The notes under the pieces are model-generated. The model was given only the letters and a program-made list of their open reading frames with translations. It made no database searches and was not told the DNA's origin. Below are positions 48,042 through 55,781 of a stretch of 56,580 nt of DNA, piece after piece (position 1 is the first letter of the stretch; every line of letters begins with the position of its first letter). This DNA is from Candidatus Woesearchaeota archaeon (GTDB lineage: Archaea > Nanobdellota > Nanobdellia > Woesearchaeales > UBA9642): the NCBI GenBank assembly GCA_016928115.1, contig JAFGLI010000013.1, positions 1-56,580 on the forward strand, read 5' to 3'. The translations under genes were made by a program, and so were the position numbers.

Positions 48042-49015
48042 TGTTTATTGTTAATTCAGAAAAAATGAAACTAAAACAAGTTCTCAAGAAAACAATCTAT
48101 CCAAAAGCGCCATATAACTTTGATTATAGTGTGCATAACCCGTCACATTATCCAACACCCCTAGTAAAATATGAGAGGGGCAGATTATGGTTTTCTTTTA
48201 GATTTAAAGAAAAATTAGCCGGGGTTAAATTTATTGATAAAGGAGAAATAGATAAGCCAAAGATAGAGGCAACAGTTTACTATCGGAATAAATTAGATAA
48301 AACATTTGAAGACGAACTCTTTAGAGAATTAGATTACAGATTTCAATTACAGGAAGACTATTCAGAATTCTATAAAAAGTTTGAAAAAGATAAAATCGCA
48401 GGAAAAGTTATCAGAAAATTCAAAGGCATGCATAATTTCTGTATTAAAGGGCTTTATGAATATTTAATGATTGCAATTTTACTTCAGAACGCTACTATAA
48501 AAAGAACTGTGCAAATGACTGATTCAATATTAAAAAATTATGGCGACACAATAAATTTTGATGGGGTTAAATTATATTCAATCTGGAAACCTGAGAATTT
48601 GCTAAAAGTGTCTGAATCAGAATTAAGATCCCTTAAAGTAGGCTACAGGGCAAAAAGCTTTATTAGGGCTACAGAAGATTATCTAAAAATAAATGAATAT
48701 TCTATGCGAAAATTAGATAACCTCGAACTCAGAAAAGAACTGCTTAAGATTTACGGGGTTGGCCCTGCATCAGTTGATTACATCATGACAGGGGTTTTCC
48801 ATAGAAATATTTTGAATACAATTCCGCCTTGGGAAGCTAAAATCTATTCTAAATTAATTGGATTGAATACAACAAACCCAAAAAAGATTATGGAGCTTCT
48901 TGACAAAAGATATGGAAGATATAAATCCTATGTTATGGGGCACCTGTTTATGGATATTTCATGGAAACATAAACATAAAAGAATTGACTGGATGGAAAAG
49001 TTACTGCCTTATTAA
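48038..49015 (+). CDS. AlkA-like HhH-GPD DNA glycosylase
   Basis: A 325-aa protein with the layout of DNA-3-methyladenine glycosylase II: an N-terminal beta domain (~1-110), then HhH-GPD. LMIAILLQNATIKRTVQM is the helical start, KVGYRAKSFIRATEDYL the region before the hairpin, and IYGVGPASVDYIMTGVF the hairpin itself. The catalytic Asp position (AlkA LPDDY) is here IPPWEAK, with Glu in its place. Glycosylases usually require Asp, so activity could be altered. It ends 6 bases before palindrome array B. Confidence 0.75.
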   Translation: MMFIVNSEKMKLKQVLKKTIYPKAPYNFDYSVHNPSHYPTPLVKYERGRLWFSFRFKEKLAGVKFIDKGEIDKPKIEATVYYRNKLDKTFEDELFRELDYRFQLQEDYSEFYKKFEKDKIAGKVIRKFKGMHNFCIKGLYEYLMIAILLQNATIKRTVQMTDSILKNYGDTINFDGVKLYSIWKPENLLKVSESELRSLKVGYRAKSFIRATEDYLKINEYSMRKLDNLELRKELLKIYGVGPASVDYIMTGVFHRNILNTIPPWEAKIYSKLIGLNTTNPKKIMELLDKRYGRYKSYVMGHLFMDISWKHKHKRIDWMEKLLPY

Positions 49016-49020
49016 AAAAC

Positions 49021-49140
49021 CGTAACTTACGGAAACACAGAGCGTTTCCTAAGTTAGGAATTCCTTTGGAATTCCGTAACTTACGAAAAACAGAGTTTTT
49101 CTAAGTTCGGAATTTTGCCCGCAAAATTCCGTAACCTTTA
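49021..49140. repeat. Alternating-orientation palindrome array B
   Basis: The same structure as array A: words CGTAACTTAC (49021, 49075) and CGTAACC (49130) alternate with TAAGTTAG (49050) and TAAGTTCG (49102), separated by four distinct GAA...TTC palindromes at 49031-49049, 49058-49074, 49085-49101 and 49110-49129. The last palindrome GAATTTTGCCCGCAAAATTC differs from the last of array A only in its two central bases. As in A, the array ends at a TATA box (CCTTTATAAA, 49135-49144), here for the Pop5 operon. The remaining 80 bases before Pop5 show nothing else. Confidence 0.9.
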
Positions 49141-49226
49141 TAAACCATTCAATTATTCCCAAACAAGAGAGAGGAAAAAATACTGCCGTTTTGTATAAAA
49201 ATGGTTTTCTCTGGAAGTTATAGAAA

Positions 49227-49577
49227 ATGTTAAAATTGAAAAAACCTTTATTACCAACTTTAAAGGAAAAAAAGCGCTACATTGTTTACAGGATTATTTC
49301 AGAAAGGAAAATAAACAAGGATGTTTCAAAGGACATTATAGATAAAATAAATAGTTATCTTGGTGTGTTTGAAGGCGCAAAAGCGGGAATAATGAATGTA
49401 ACTTACAACAAAAACAAGCAGGCAGGTATTTTAAAGGTAAGCAATAAAAAATTAAAGGAAACAAAAAGCTCAATAAGCCTGATAAATGAATTAAATAAGC
49501 AAAAAGTAATAATAACAAATATATATGTTTCAGGCATATTAAAAAAAGCTAAAAATAAACTGAAAAATATTGAATGA
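49227..49577 (+). CDS. rnp2: RNase P protein component Pop5 (Rnp2)
   Basis: A 116-aa protein of the archaeal Pop5 family: LPTLKEKKRYIVYRIISE at the start and ALIKGVLRC-like core GVFEGAKAGIMNVTYNKNKQAGILKV. It is one of the RNase P protein subunits that help mature tRNA 5' ends. In other archaea Rpp30 precedes it; no Rpp30 gene is present here. It starts the proteasome/exosome superoperon, 9 bases before PsmA. Confidence 0.85.
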   Translation: MLKLKKPLLPTLKEKKRYIVYRIISERKINKDVSKDIIDKINSYLGVFEGAKAGIMNVTYNKNKQAGILKVSNKKLKETKSSISLINELNKQKVIITNIYVSGILKKAKNKLKNIE

Positions 49578-49586
49578 GGTGCAAAA

Positions 49587-50312
49587 ATGGCAAAAAATGA
49601 TGATTCATTACAGAACCAGATGATGGGGTATGACAGGGCAATTACTTTATTTAGTCCTGACGGAAGACTGCTGCAGGTTGAGTATGCTGAAAAAACAGTA
49701 AGAAAAGGCTCTCCTGCAATAGGAATGGTATGTAAAGACGGCATTTTGCTTGTTACAGACAAAAGGATTATAGACAAACTTGTTGTTGCAGAAAAGCTTG
49801 AGAAAATATGGGAGATAGACGAGCATATCGCTGTCACCGCTGCAGGCATACTTTCAGACGCCCGCATACTGATTGAAAGGGCTCAGTTAAAGGCACAGCA
49901 GCACAGGATTACATATGACAGCCCGATTGACATAAAAGATATAATAAAGCACATTGCAGACATAAAACAAATGTGCACACAATACGGCGGATTAAGGCCT
50001 TTCGGGGTTTCTTTGCTGATAGCAGGAATAGACCAGGACGGCCCAAAACTGTTTGAGACCAATCCTACAGGCATATTTTTTGAGTACTATGCCACAGCAA
50101 TAGGCGAGAACAGCAAAAGGCTTAAGGAAATATTAAGCAAAAAATACAGGCCTGATTTAACAATAGAGAAAGGACTGAAAATTGCATTGGATGCTCTGAA
50201 AAGCGTAACAAAAGAAAAACTCAGTGCGGGAAGGATAGGGACTGCATATATAACAAAAGAAGAGAAAAAGCTTAAGAGCTTTTCAGATGAAAAGATAGAA
50301 AAGATGTTATAG
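49587..50312 (+). CDS. psmA: Proteasome subunit alpha
   Basis: A 241-aa alpha subunit. The N-terminal helix signature YDRAITLFSPDGRLLQVEYAEKTVRKGSPAIGM is diagnostic, and GGLRPFGVSLLIAG and DGPKLFETNPTG follow. The alpha rings gate the 20S core. It is second in the operon. The likely assembly chaperone PAC2 is at 8794-9603; no beta subunit gene is in the window. Confidence 0.97.
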   Translation: MAKNDDSLQNQMMGYDRAITLFSPDGRLLQVEYAEKTVRKGSPAIGMVCKDGILLVTDKRIIDKLVVAEKLEKIWEIDEHIAVTAAGILSDARILIERAQLKAQQHRITYDSPIDIKDIIKHIADIKQMCTQYGGLRPFGVSLLIAGIDQDGPKLFETNPTGIFFEYYATAIGENSKRLKEILSKKYRPDLTIEKGLKIALDALKSVTKEKLSAGRIGTAYITKEEKKLKSFSDEKIEKML

Positions 50313-50321
50313 GTGTTATGA

Positions 50322-51044
50322 ATGGACAAACAGCAATTATATGACAGGGAAAAGCTGCATATAAATCTTGCCAAGCTAAAGGTAAAAAACCAGGAATTCG
50401 AGGTCGTGGTTGACCCTGACCTGGCAATAGAATTCAGAAAAGGCAATGAAGACATTGATATACTGGCCATTTTAAATGTTGAGGATATATTCAGCGATGC
50501 TAAAAAGGGATTAAGGCCTAATGAAAAAGCCCTGGCTGAAGTTTTCGGTACAGACGACAAAATTAAAATTGCTGAAGAAATAATCAAAAAAGGCGAAATC
50601 CAGCTAAGCTCTAATTACAGGGAAAAGGAAAGGGAAACTAAAAAAAGAAGGATACTTGAGATTATACAGATTAACAGCATAAATCCAAGAGATAAAACAC
50701 CAATTCCTTTAACAAGGCTGAAAAATGCATGGGATGAAGCCAATATACATATAAACGATTACAAAACAGCTGAAGAGCAGGTTAATGATGTCCTTGAAAA
50801 ATTTAAGCCTTTAATACCTATAAGGTTTTCAAGGCAAAGAATAAAAATTAATGTCCCTGGACAATATGCTGTTAAAATATATGGAGAAATAAAGAAAAAC
50901 TCAACTGTTGAGAATGAAAGCTGGAATAATGACGGATCATGGACAGGAACTGTTATAATACCTGGCGGACTGCAGGAAAAGTTTATTGATAATATGAAAA
51001 ATAAAACACATGGAAACATAAAAATTGAATTATTGAATGATTAA
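50322..51044 (+). CDS. sbds: Ribosome maturation protein SBDS
   Basis: A 240-aa SBDS protein. Residues ~1-90 form the N-terminal domain (KVKNQEFEVVVDPDLAIEFRKG; ILAILNVEDIFSDAKKGLRPNEKALAEVFGTDD), followed by a helical domain and a C-terminal ferredoxin-like domain (PIRFSRQRIKINVPGQYAVKI). It releases anti-association factor from new large subunits. It lies between PsmA and Rrp4, as in most archaea. Confidence 0.96.
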   Translation: MDKQQLYDREKLHINLAKLKVKNQEFEVVVDPDLAIEFRKGNEDIDILAILNVEDIFSDAKKGLRPNEKALAEVFGTDDKIKIAEEIIKKGEIQLSSNYREKERETKKRRILEIIQINSINPRDKTPIPLTRLKNAWDEANIHINDYKTAEEQVNDVLEKFKPLIPIRFSRQRIKINVPGQYAVKIYGEIKKNSTVENESWNNDGSWTGTVIIPGGLQEKFIDNMKNKTHGNIKIELLND

Positions 51045-51057
51045 GAGAGGTTACAAA

Positions 51058-51780
51058 ATGACTAAAGAAGAAAAAAAGGAATCCAGCGAACTGCTGGCAG
51101 AAAACAAAAGCATAGTTGTTCCCGGGCAGGTTATTGCAAAGGGAATGAACTACCTTCCAACAGAAGGAACATACAGGAAGGAAAAAGATATAATAGCTTC
51201 AAGGATGGGCATTCTGAATATAAACGGCAAGATAATAAAAACAATCCCGTTAAAGGGAAGATATATGCCGAAAAAGAATGACCTTATCATTGGAAAAGTA
51301 AGAGATATAGCTATGGCAGGATGGTCTATTGATATATCCAACTGTGCATACAGGGGATTTATAAGGCTGGAAGACGGAAGTTCAAGCTATATTGAGAGGG
51401 GAGAAGACCTTAAAAGGTATTTTGATATTGGCGAATATCTGGCTACAAAAGTTACTAATGTAAGCGGCCAGAACCTTATAGACCTTACAATGAAGGGGCC
51501 AAACCTGAAAAAACTGAAAGCAGGCAGGATAATAAAAATAAACCCGCATAAAGTGCCCAGGATAATAGGGAAAAAAGGGTCTATGATAAGCCTGATAAAA
51601 AGAAAAACCAACTGCGAGATATTAATAGGGCAGAATGGAATAGTGTGGGTTTACAGCAAAGACTCAAAATATAATGAAGTTATTGCAATAGAAAGTATAA
51701 AGAAAGTCGCAGAAGAATCAAATTCGGGCGGCTTAACTGAAAAGATTGAAAAATTTTTAGATAAAAATATTAAAAAATAA
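51058..51780 (+). CDS. rrp4: Exosome RNA-binding subunit Rrp4
   Basis: A 240-aa protein. An N-terminal domain with IVVPGQVIAKG and EGTYRKEKDIIASRMG, an S1 domain (DLIIGKVRDIAMAGWSIDI ... RGFIRL) and a KH domain (INPHKVPRIIGKKGSMISLIKRKTNC). It forms the cap of the archaeal exosome. The ATG at 51058 is preferred over an in-frame start at 51037, which would overlap SBDS; GAGAGG lies 9 bases upstream. Confidence 0.95.
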   Translation: MTKEEKKESSELLAENKSIVVPGQVIAKGMNYLPTEGTYRKEKDIIASRMGILNINGKIIKTIPLKGRYMPKKNDLIIGKVRDIAMAGWSIDISNCAYRGFIRLEDGSSSYIERGEDLKRYFDIGEYLATKVTNVSGQNLIDLTMKGPNLKKLKAGRIIKINPHKVPRIIGKKGSMISLIKRKTNCEILIGQNGIVWVYSKDSKYNEVIAIESIKKVAEESNSGGLTEKIEKFLDKNIKK

Positions 51781-51798
51781 TAAATTAAAGGTGAAAAT

Positions 51799-52506
51799 AT
51801 GGTTTACAAAAAAAGATATGATGGCCGTGACTTTAACGAAACAAGGCCAATAGAAGCCAAGGCAGGAGTAATAGAAAAAGCAGACGGCTCAGCTTATTTC
51901 AGGATAGGCGGGACTGTGGCTTATGCTGCTGTTTACGGCCCAAGGCAATTACACCCAAGCCATCTTCAGGACCCAAGAACGGGAATCCTGAGATGCAAAT
52001 ACAATATGCTCCCTTTCTCAGGAAGGGGAGAAAGAATAAGGCCTGCTCCAAACAGGAGAAGCAAGGAAATAAGCATGATAACTGAAAAGGCATTAATACC
52101 TTTATTAAATCTTGAGGATTATCCAAATGCTGTTGTTGATGTATTTATTGAGCTTCCTGAAACCAACGCAGGCTCAAGGTGCGCAGGCATCTGTGCTGCT
52201 TCAATTGCCCTGGCTGATGCCGGGCTGATTATGAAAGACATGGTCGCAGCAGTAGCACTGGGAAAAGTGGATGATAAAATTGTAGTGGACCTTGATTATA
52301 ATGAAGAAGCATATGAAGATGGCGATGTTGCAGACATCCCCATAGCAATGATACCAAGCACAGGAGAGATAACCCTGCTTCAGATGGACGGAAAAATAAC
52401 AAAGAATGAATTCAGGGAAGTTTTAAAGACCAGCAAAAAAACAATCCAGAAGATAGTTGATATACAGAGGGAAGCACTGCTGGAAAGATACAAGGTGAAA
52501 AAATGA
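51799..52506 (+). CDS. rrp41: Exosome catalytic subunit Rrp41
   Basis: A 235-aa RNase PH-fold protein: RPIEAKAGVIEKADGSAYFRIGGT, then NMLPFSGRGERIRPAPNRRSKEISM, and GSRCAGICAASIALADAG. The acidic metal site lies in DVADIPIAMIP. Rrp41 is the active subunit for phosphorolytic RNA decay. It overlaps Rrp42 by 4 bases (ATGA), so the two ring subunits are made together. Confidence 0.97.
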   Translation: MVYKKRYDGRDFNETRPIEAKAGVIEKADGSAYFRIGGTVAYAAVYGPRQLHPSHLQDPRTGILRCKYNMLPFSGRGERIRPAPNRRSKEISMITEKALIPLLNLEDYPNAVVDVFIELPETNAGSRCAGICAASIALADAGLIMKDMVAAVALGKVDDKIVVDLDYNEEAYEDGDVADIPIAMIPSTGEITLLQMDGKITKNEFREVLKTSKKTIQKIVDIQREALLERYKVKK

Positions 52507-53276
52507 ATAATGAAATGAAGAACCACTTAATAAAATCACTCAATGAGGATATAAGGATAGACAAAAGAAAAAAATCAGAATGGAGAGATGTTGAAATAGA
52601 GACAGGAATTATAAAGACAGCAGAAGGCTCTGCAAGAGTCAAGTTCGGCAACAGCGAAGTAATTGCAGGAATCAAGCTGAGTGTGGGTGAGCCTTACCCT
52701 GATAGTCCTGAAGACGGGGCTTTAATGGTAAATACTGAACTATTGCCTTTGAGCGACCCCGAATTTGAAACAGGGCCTCCAAGAATAGATGCAATTGAAA
52801 ACGCAAGAGTTATAGACAGGGGAATAAGGGAAAGCGGAGCTATTGACACTAAAAAACTATGTATTAAAAAAGGGGAAAAGGTATGGATAGTCTCAGTCGA
52901 TATTGCTCCAATCAACAATGACGGAAACCTTATTGATATAGGGGGACTGGCTGCAATTGCTGCTCTGAAAGACACAAAATTTCCAAAACTGGATAAGGAC
53001 AATAATGTAGATTATGATGAAATAAGCAAGAAAAAACTTGAAATAAAAGAAACACCCATTCCAGTAACAGTTCTTAAAATCGGCAATAATTTTATTGTTG
53101 ACCCGAAGAAAGATGAAGAAGAATTTATGGATGCAAGACTCACTGTAACATTCATAAAAAAGGGAAAGATGTGCGCTATGCAGAAAGGCGGGGACAATAC
53201 TCTGACAGAAGAGGATGTTATTAAAATGATTGACCTTGCTGAAGAAAAATATCTTGAGTTGTCGAAAAAGCTTTAA
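52503..53276 (+). CDS. rrp42: Exosome subunit Rrp42
   Basis: A 257-aa RNase PH-fold partner of Rrp41: ETGIIKTAEGSARVKFGNSEVIAGIKL, LLPLSDPEFETGPPRIDAIENARVIDRGIRES and KGEKVWIVSVDIAPINNDGNLIDIGGLAAIAAL. It is catalytically inactive in known systems but needed for the hexameric ring. Archaeal operons often continue with eL43 (L37Ae) and RpoP; neither is present here. Confidence 0.97.
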   Translation: MNNEMKNHLIKSLNEDIRIDKRKKSEWRDVEIETGIIKTAEGSARVKFGNSEVIAGIKLSVGEPYPDSPEDGALMVNTELLPLSDPEFETGPPRIDAIENARVIDRGIRESGAIDTKKLCIKKGEKVWIVSVDIAPINNDGNLIDIGGLAAIAALKDTKFPKLDKDNNVDYDEISKKKLEIKETPIPVTVLKIGNNFIVDPKKDEEEFMDARLTVTFIKKGKMCAMQKGGDNTLTEEDVIKMIDLAEEKYLELSKKL

Positions 53277-53318
53277 AAAACAAAAGAAATAAAAATAGGT
53301 AATTATACCTGAAGGAAA

Positions 53319-53543
53319 ATGGTAGAAATCGAACTTGGAAAGGATGAGTACACAAAATTTGAGAAAGCCAGGATTATAGGGGCAAGGGCACTGCAGATAA
53401 GTTTGGGCGCTCCTTTTTTGATAAATATTACTAAAAAAGACCTTAAGGAAATGGAATACAGGCCTGTGGAAATAGCAAAAAAAGAGTTTGAAAAAGGCGT
53501 AATTCCGATAACAATAAAAAGGATTCTGCCCCATAATAGATAA
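53319..53543 (+). CDS. rpoK: RNA polymerase subunit K (Rpb6)
   Basis: A 74-aa Rpb6/omega-type subunit: TKFEKARIIGARALQISLGAPFLI is the family signature, followed by RPVEIAKKEFEKGVIPITIKRILP. Upstream, AGGTAATTATACCT (about 53297-53310) forms a palindrome and GAAGG is the Shine-Dalgarno. It closes the superoperon and is 2 bases from the next gene. Confidence 0.94.
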   Translation: MVEIELGKDEYTKFEKARIIGARALQISLGAPFLINITKKDLKEMEYRPVEIAKKEFEKGVIPITIKRILPHNR

Positions 53544-53545
53544 TT

Positions 53546-53905
53546 ATGGAAAAAAACAGGGAAAATACCAATATCAATAATAATTACAAAATCATAATTG
53601 TCTTAATTGTTCTTTCTCTGGCAGGAATATGTATATTAGGCAAAGGCATTACTGGACTGGTAATATCTGAAAGCTGCTGCTTTGGTGAAGAATGCAGAGA
53701 GGAAAACAAGTGTGTTGTTGAAATGCCGTCAATAATTACAGGTATGGAAGATTATAACAATTATAATCAAACAGAAATGGTAAAAAACAGGAAGATAATA
53801 GAAAATGCCAGCACCATAATGATAGGGAGTTTTATTTTGGCTGTTTCTTTACTGGGATCCATGGCACTGCATTACCATAAGCATTTCAGGAAAAAATTTA
53901 AATAA
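53546..53905 (+). CDS. Small two-helix membrane protein, unknown
   Basis: A 119-aa protein. An N-terminal hydrophilic region is followed by a helix (IIIVLIVLSLAGICILG), then KGITGLVISESCCFGEECREENKC: a small extracellular Cys-rich loop (five Cys) that should be disulphide-bonded. A second helix (TIMIGSFILAVSLLGSMAL) and basic tail follow. The GITGLVIS wording after the helix is a pattern I have seen at the start of many secreted proteins of small-genome archaea; that recollection is unverified. It begins 2 bases after RpoK. Confidence 0.6.
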   Translation: MEKNRENTNINNNYKIIIVLIVLSLAGICILGKGITGLVISESCCFGEECREENKCVVEMPSIITGMEDYNNYNQTEMVKNRKIIENASTIMIGSFILAVSLLGSMALHYHKHFRKKFK

Positions 53906-53947
53906 GGGTATTACTTCTTTTTTTAAAAAGAAAAACGGGGTGAAAAT

Positions 53948-54412
53948 ATGCTATGGGATGACCCTTTTGAAGAACTGAAAAAAATGCAGGAAAAAATAAG
54001 AAGAATGTTTGACTTGTACAACGAGGAATTCGGCGGACTGATAAATAACAGGGAAGTAAAAGAACTCAAGGAATTCAGAAGCCCCAAAGTAGATATAAAA
54101 GAAAGGGGAAATAATTTATTAGTGTCTATAGATGTGCCGGGAGTGGAAAAAAAGGACATTGACTTAAAGATAACTGACAGGTATATCGAGATAAAGGCAG
54201 AAAAGGAAGAAAAAATTGAAACGGAAGACAAGGAAAAAGGGCAGTATTCATACAAAGCAAGTTCAAGAAAATTCTACAGAAAAATCCCCCTGCCTGAAGA
54301 GGTTAATGAAGAAGAGGCAACAGCAACATATAAAAACGGTGTTCTGAATGTGATTGCACCGAAAAAGAAAAAAGAGTCAGAAAAGAAGGAAAGAAAAATA
54401 AAAATAGAATAA
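53948..54412 (+). CDS. hsp20: Small heat-shock protein Hsp20
   Basis: A 154-aa alpha-crystallin-domain protein: PKVDIKERGNNLLVSIDVPGVEKKDIDLKI, YKASSRKFYRKIPLPEEV and the NGVLNVIAPKK strand; the C-terminal IxI anchor is KIKIE. The N-terminal helix is amphipathic. It holds unfolding proteins. A GGGGTG Shine-Dalgarno lies just before the ATG. Confidence 0.95.
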   Translation: MLWDDPFEELKKMQEKIRRMFDLYNEEFGGLINNREVKELKEFRSPKVDIKERGNNLLVSIDVPGVEKKDIDLKITDRYIEIKAEKEEKIETEDKEKGQYSYKASSRKFYRKIPLPEEVNEEEATATYKNGVLNVIAPKKKKESEKKERKIKIE

Positions 54413-54551
54413 AACTTTTTATTTTATATTTTGTTTCTACTTTTTAATAGAAAAATTTAAATATTAATTGTTATTATTGATTAGACTAACAGAACATTTA
54501 TTATCTTAAAAAGAGGGGGTTTTATAAAAAAATAAAAGCAAGGTGGTAAAT

Positions 54552-55703
54552 ATGAATAGAATCTTTTGTGGATTGACAGCCCTTCTGATTATAGTCTTAT
54601 TGGCAGGATGTGCTCAAAATAATGAATTTAATTATACCGGGCCTGTCATCACTGAAACAATAAATATGACTATAGATGAAACGAACAATGAAACAGATAT
54701 TAATTACAGCAATGTTTACAGCATAGTGAAAGGAGAAGAGGGTGACCTGATTGAACTTAAGCCTGAAGTTATTGACCCTGATGGTGATGATATTACCGTA
54801 AAATATTCTGAGCCATTCAATGAAAACGGCCTATGGCAGACATACATAGGGGATGCAGGCCAGTATCTGGTTACAATAACTGCCTCTGACGGAAAAACCG
54901 AAGCCAGTGTTAATGTTCTGGTTATTGTAAACAAGACAAACAGGGCACCAGTAATAGAATGCCCTGAAGAAATAAATATAAAAGAAGGAGAAGAACTGTT
55001 TATTGACTGCAATATATATGATATTGAGGAAGACCCTCTGGATATAGAATACAGCGGATGGATTAATTCCAATAAATACACTCCAGGCTATGAAGAAGAG
55101 GGAGAACATACTGTTATAGTGACTGTAAGCGATGAAAAGCACACTGTGAAGGAAAAGGTTAAAGTCAATGTGGAAAATGTAAACAGGGCACCAGTAATAA
55201 AAACCCAATTCGAAGATATTACGATAATGGAAACAGAAATTGCAGTTGTCAACACAGAAGCCTATGATCCTGACAGCGATAATATAGATATAGCATATTC
55301 AGAGCCTTTTGACAATGAAGGCAAATGGAAAACAGAGATAGGGGATGCAGGAGAATATATTGTCAATGTGGTTGTGTCTGATGGTGAACTAAAGACAAAG
55401 GAATCATTCACGCTGACTGTTGAGCAGAAGAACACAGCTCCTGTTCTGCAGCCAATTGCAAACATAACAGTATATGAAGGGGAAACAATAACTATACGTG
55501 TGGAAGCAGATGACAGGGAAAACGATGACCTTATAGTAATATACAGCGGATGGATGAAATCCAAAACATATACTACTGATTATGATGATGCAGGAGAATA
55601 TAATGTAATCGTAACAGTAAGCGACGGCTTCCTGGAAGATTCCCAGAATGTGCACATAATTGTTCTGGACAAAAACAGGCCTCCTGTATTTGTAAAGCCA
55701 TAA
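54552..55703 (+). CDS. Lipoprotein with four Ig-like (PKD/cadherin-like) repeats
   Basis: A 383-aa secreted protein with a bacterial-type lipoprotein signal: IFCGLTALLIIVLLAGC, where LAGC is the lipobox and C20 the lipidated residue. After a sequon-rich linker come four repeats of about 85-95 residues with the order VIDPDGDDITVKYSEPF, IGDAGQYLVTITASDGKTEASVNVLV, NRAPVI; repeats 1 and 3, and 2 and 4, are most alike, suggesting duplication of a pair. LspA is encoded at 31606. The ATG at 54552 follows AAGGTGG with 5-base spacing and is preferred over a GTG at 54543. Function: surface adhesion or scaffold, inferred. Confidence 0.82.
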   Translation: MNRIFCGLTALLIIVLLAGCAQNNEFNYTGPVITETINMTIDETNNETDINYSNVYSIVKGEEGDLIELKPEVIDPDGDDITVKYSEPFNENGLWQTYIGDAGQYLVTITASDGKTEASVNVLVIVNKTNRAPVIECPEEINIKEGEELFIDCNIYDIEEDPLDIEYSGWINSNKYTPGYEEEGEHTVIVTVSDEKHTVKEKVKVNVENVNRAPVIKTQFEDITIMETEIAVVNTEAYDPDSDNIDIAYSEPFDNEGKWKTEIGDAGEYIVNVVVSDGELKTKESFTLTVEQKNTAPVLQPIANITVYEGETITIRVEADDRENDDLIVIYSGWMKSKTYTTDYDDAGEYNVIVTVSDGFLEDSQNVHIIVLDKNRPPVFVKP

Positions 55704-55781
55704 TCTCTTTTTTTATTTTTTAAAATTTATTTTTGAACTCCGGAAACCCCAAAAAGGTTTCTGTGATTTCTTTTTATTTTT

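Noticed and set aside
53297-53310. Terminator between Rrp42 and RpoK
   Set aside because: The palindrome AGGTAATTATACCT has no T-tract after it and lies directly before the RpoK ribosome site.
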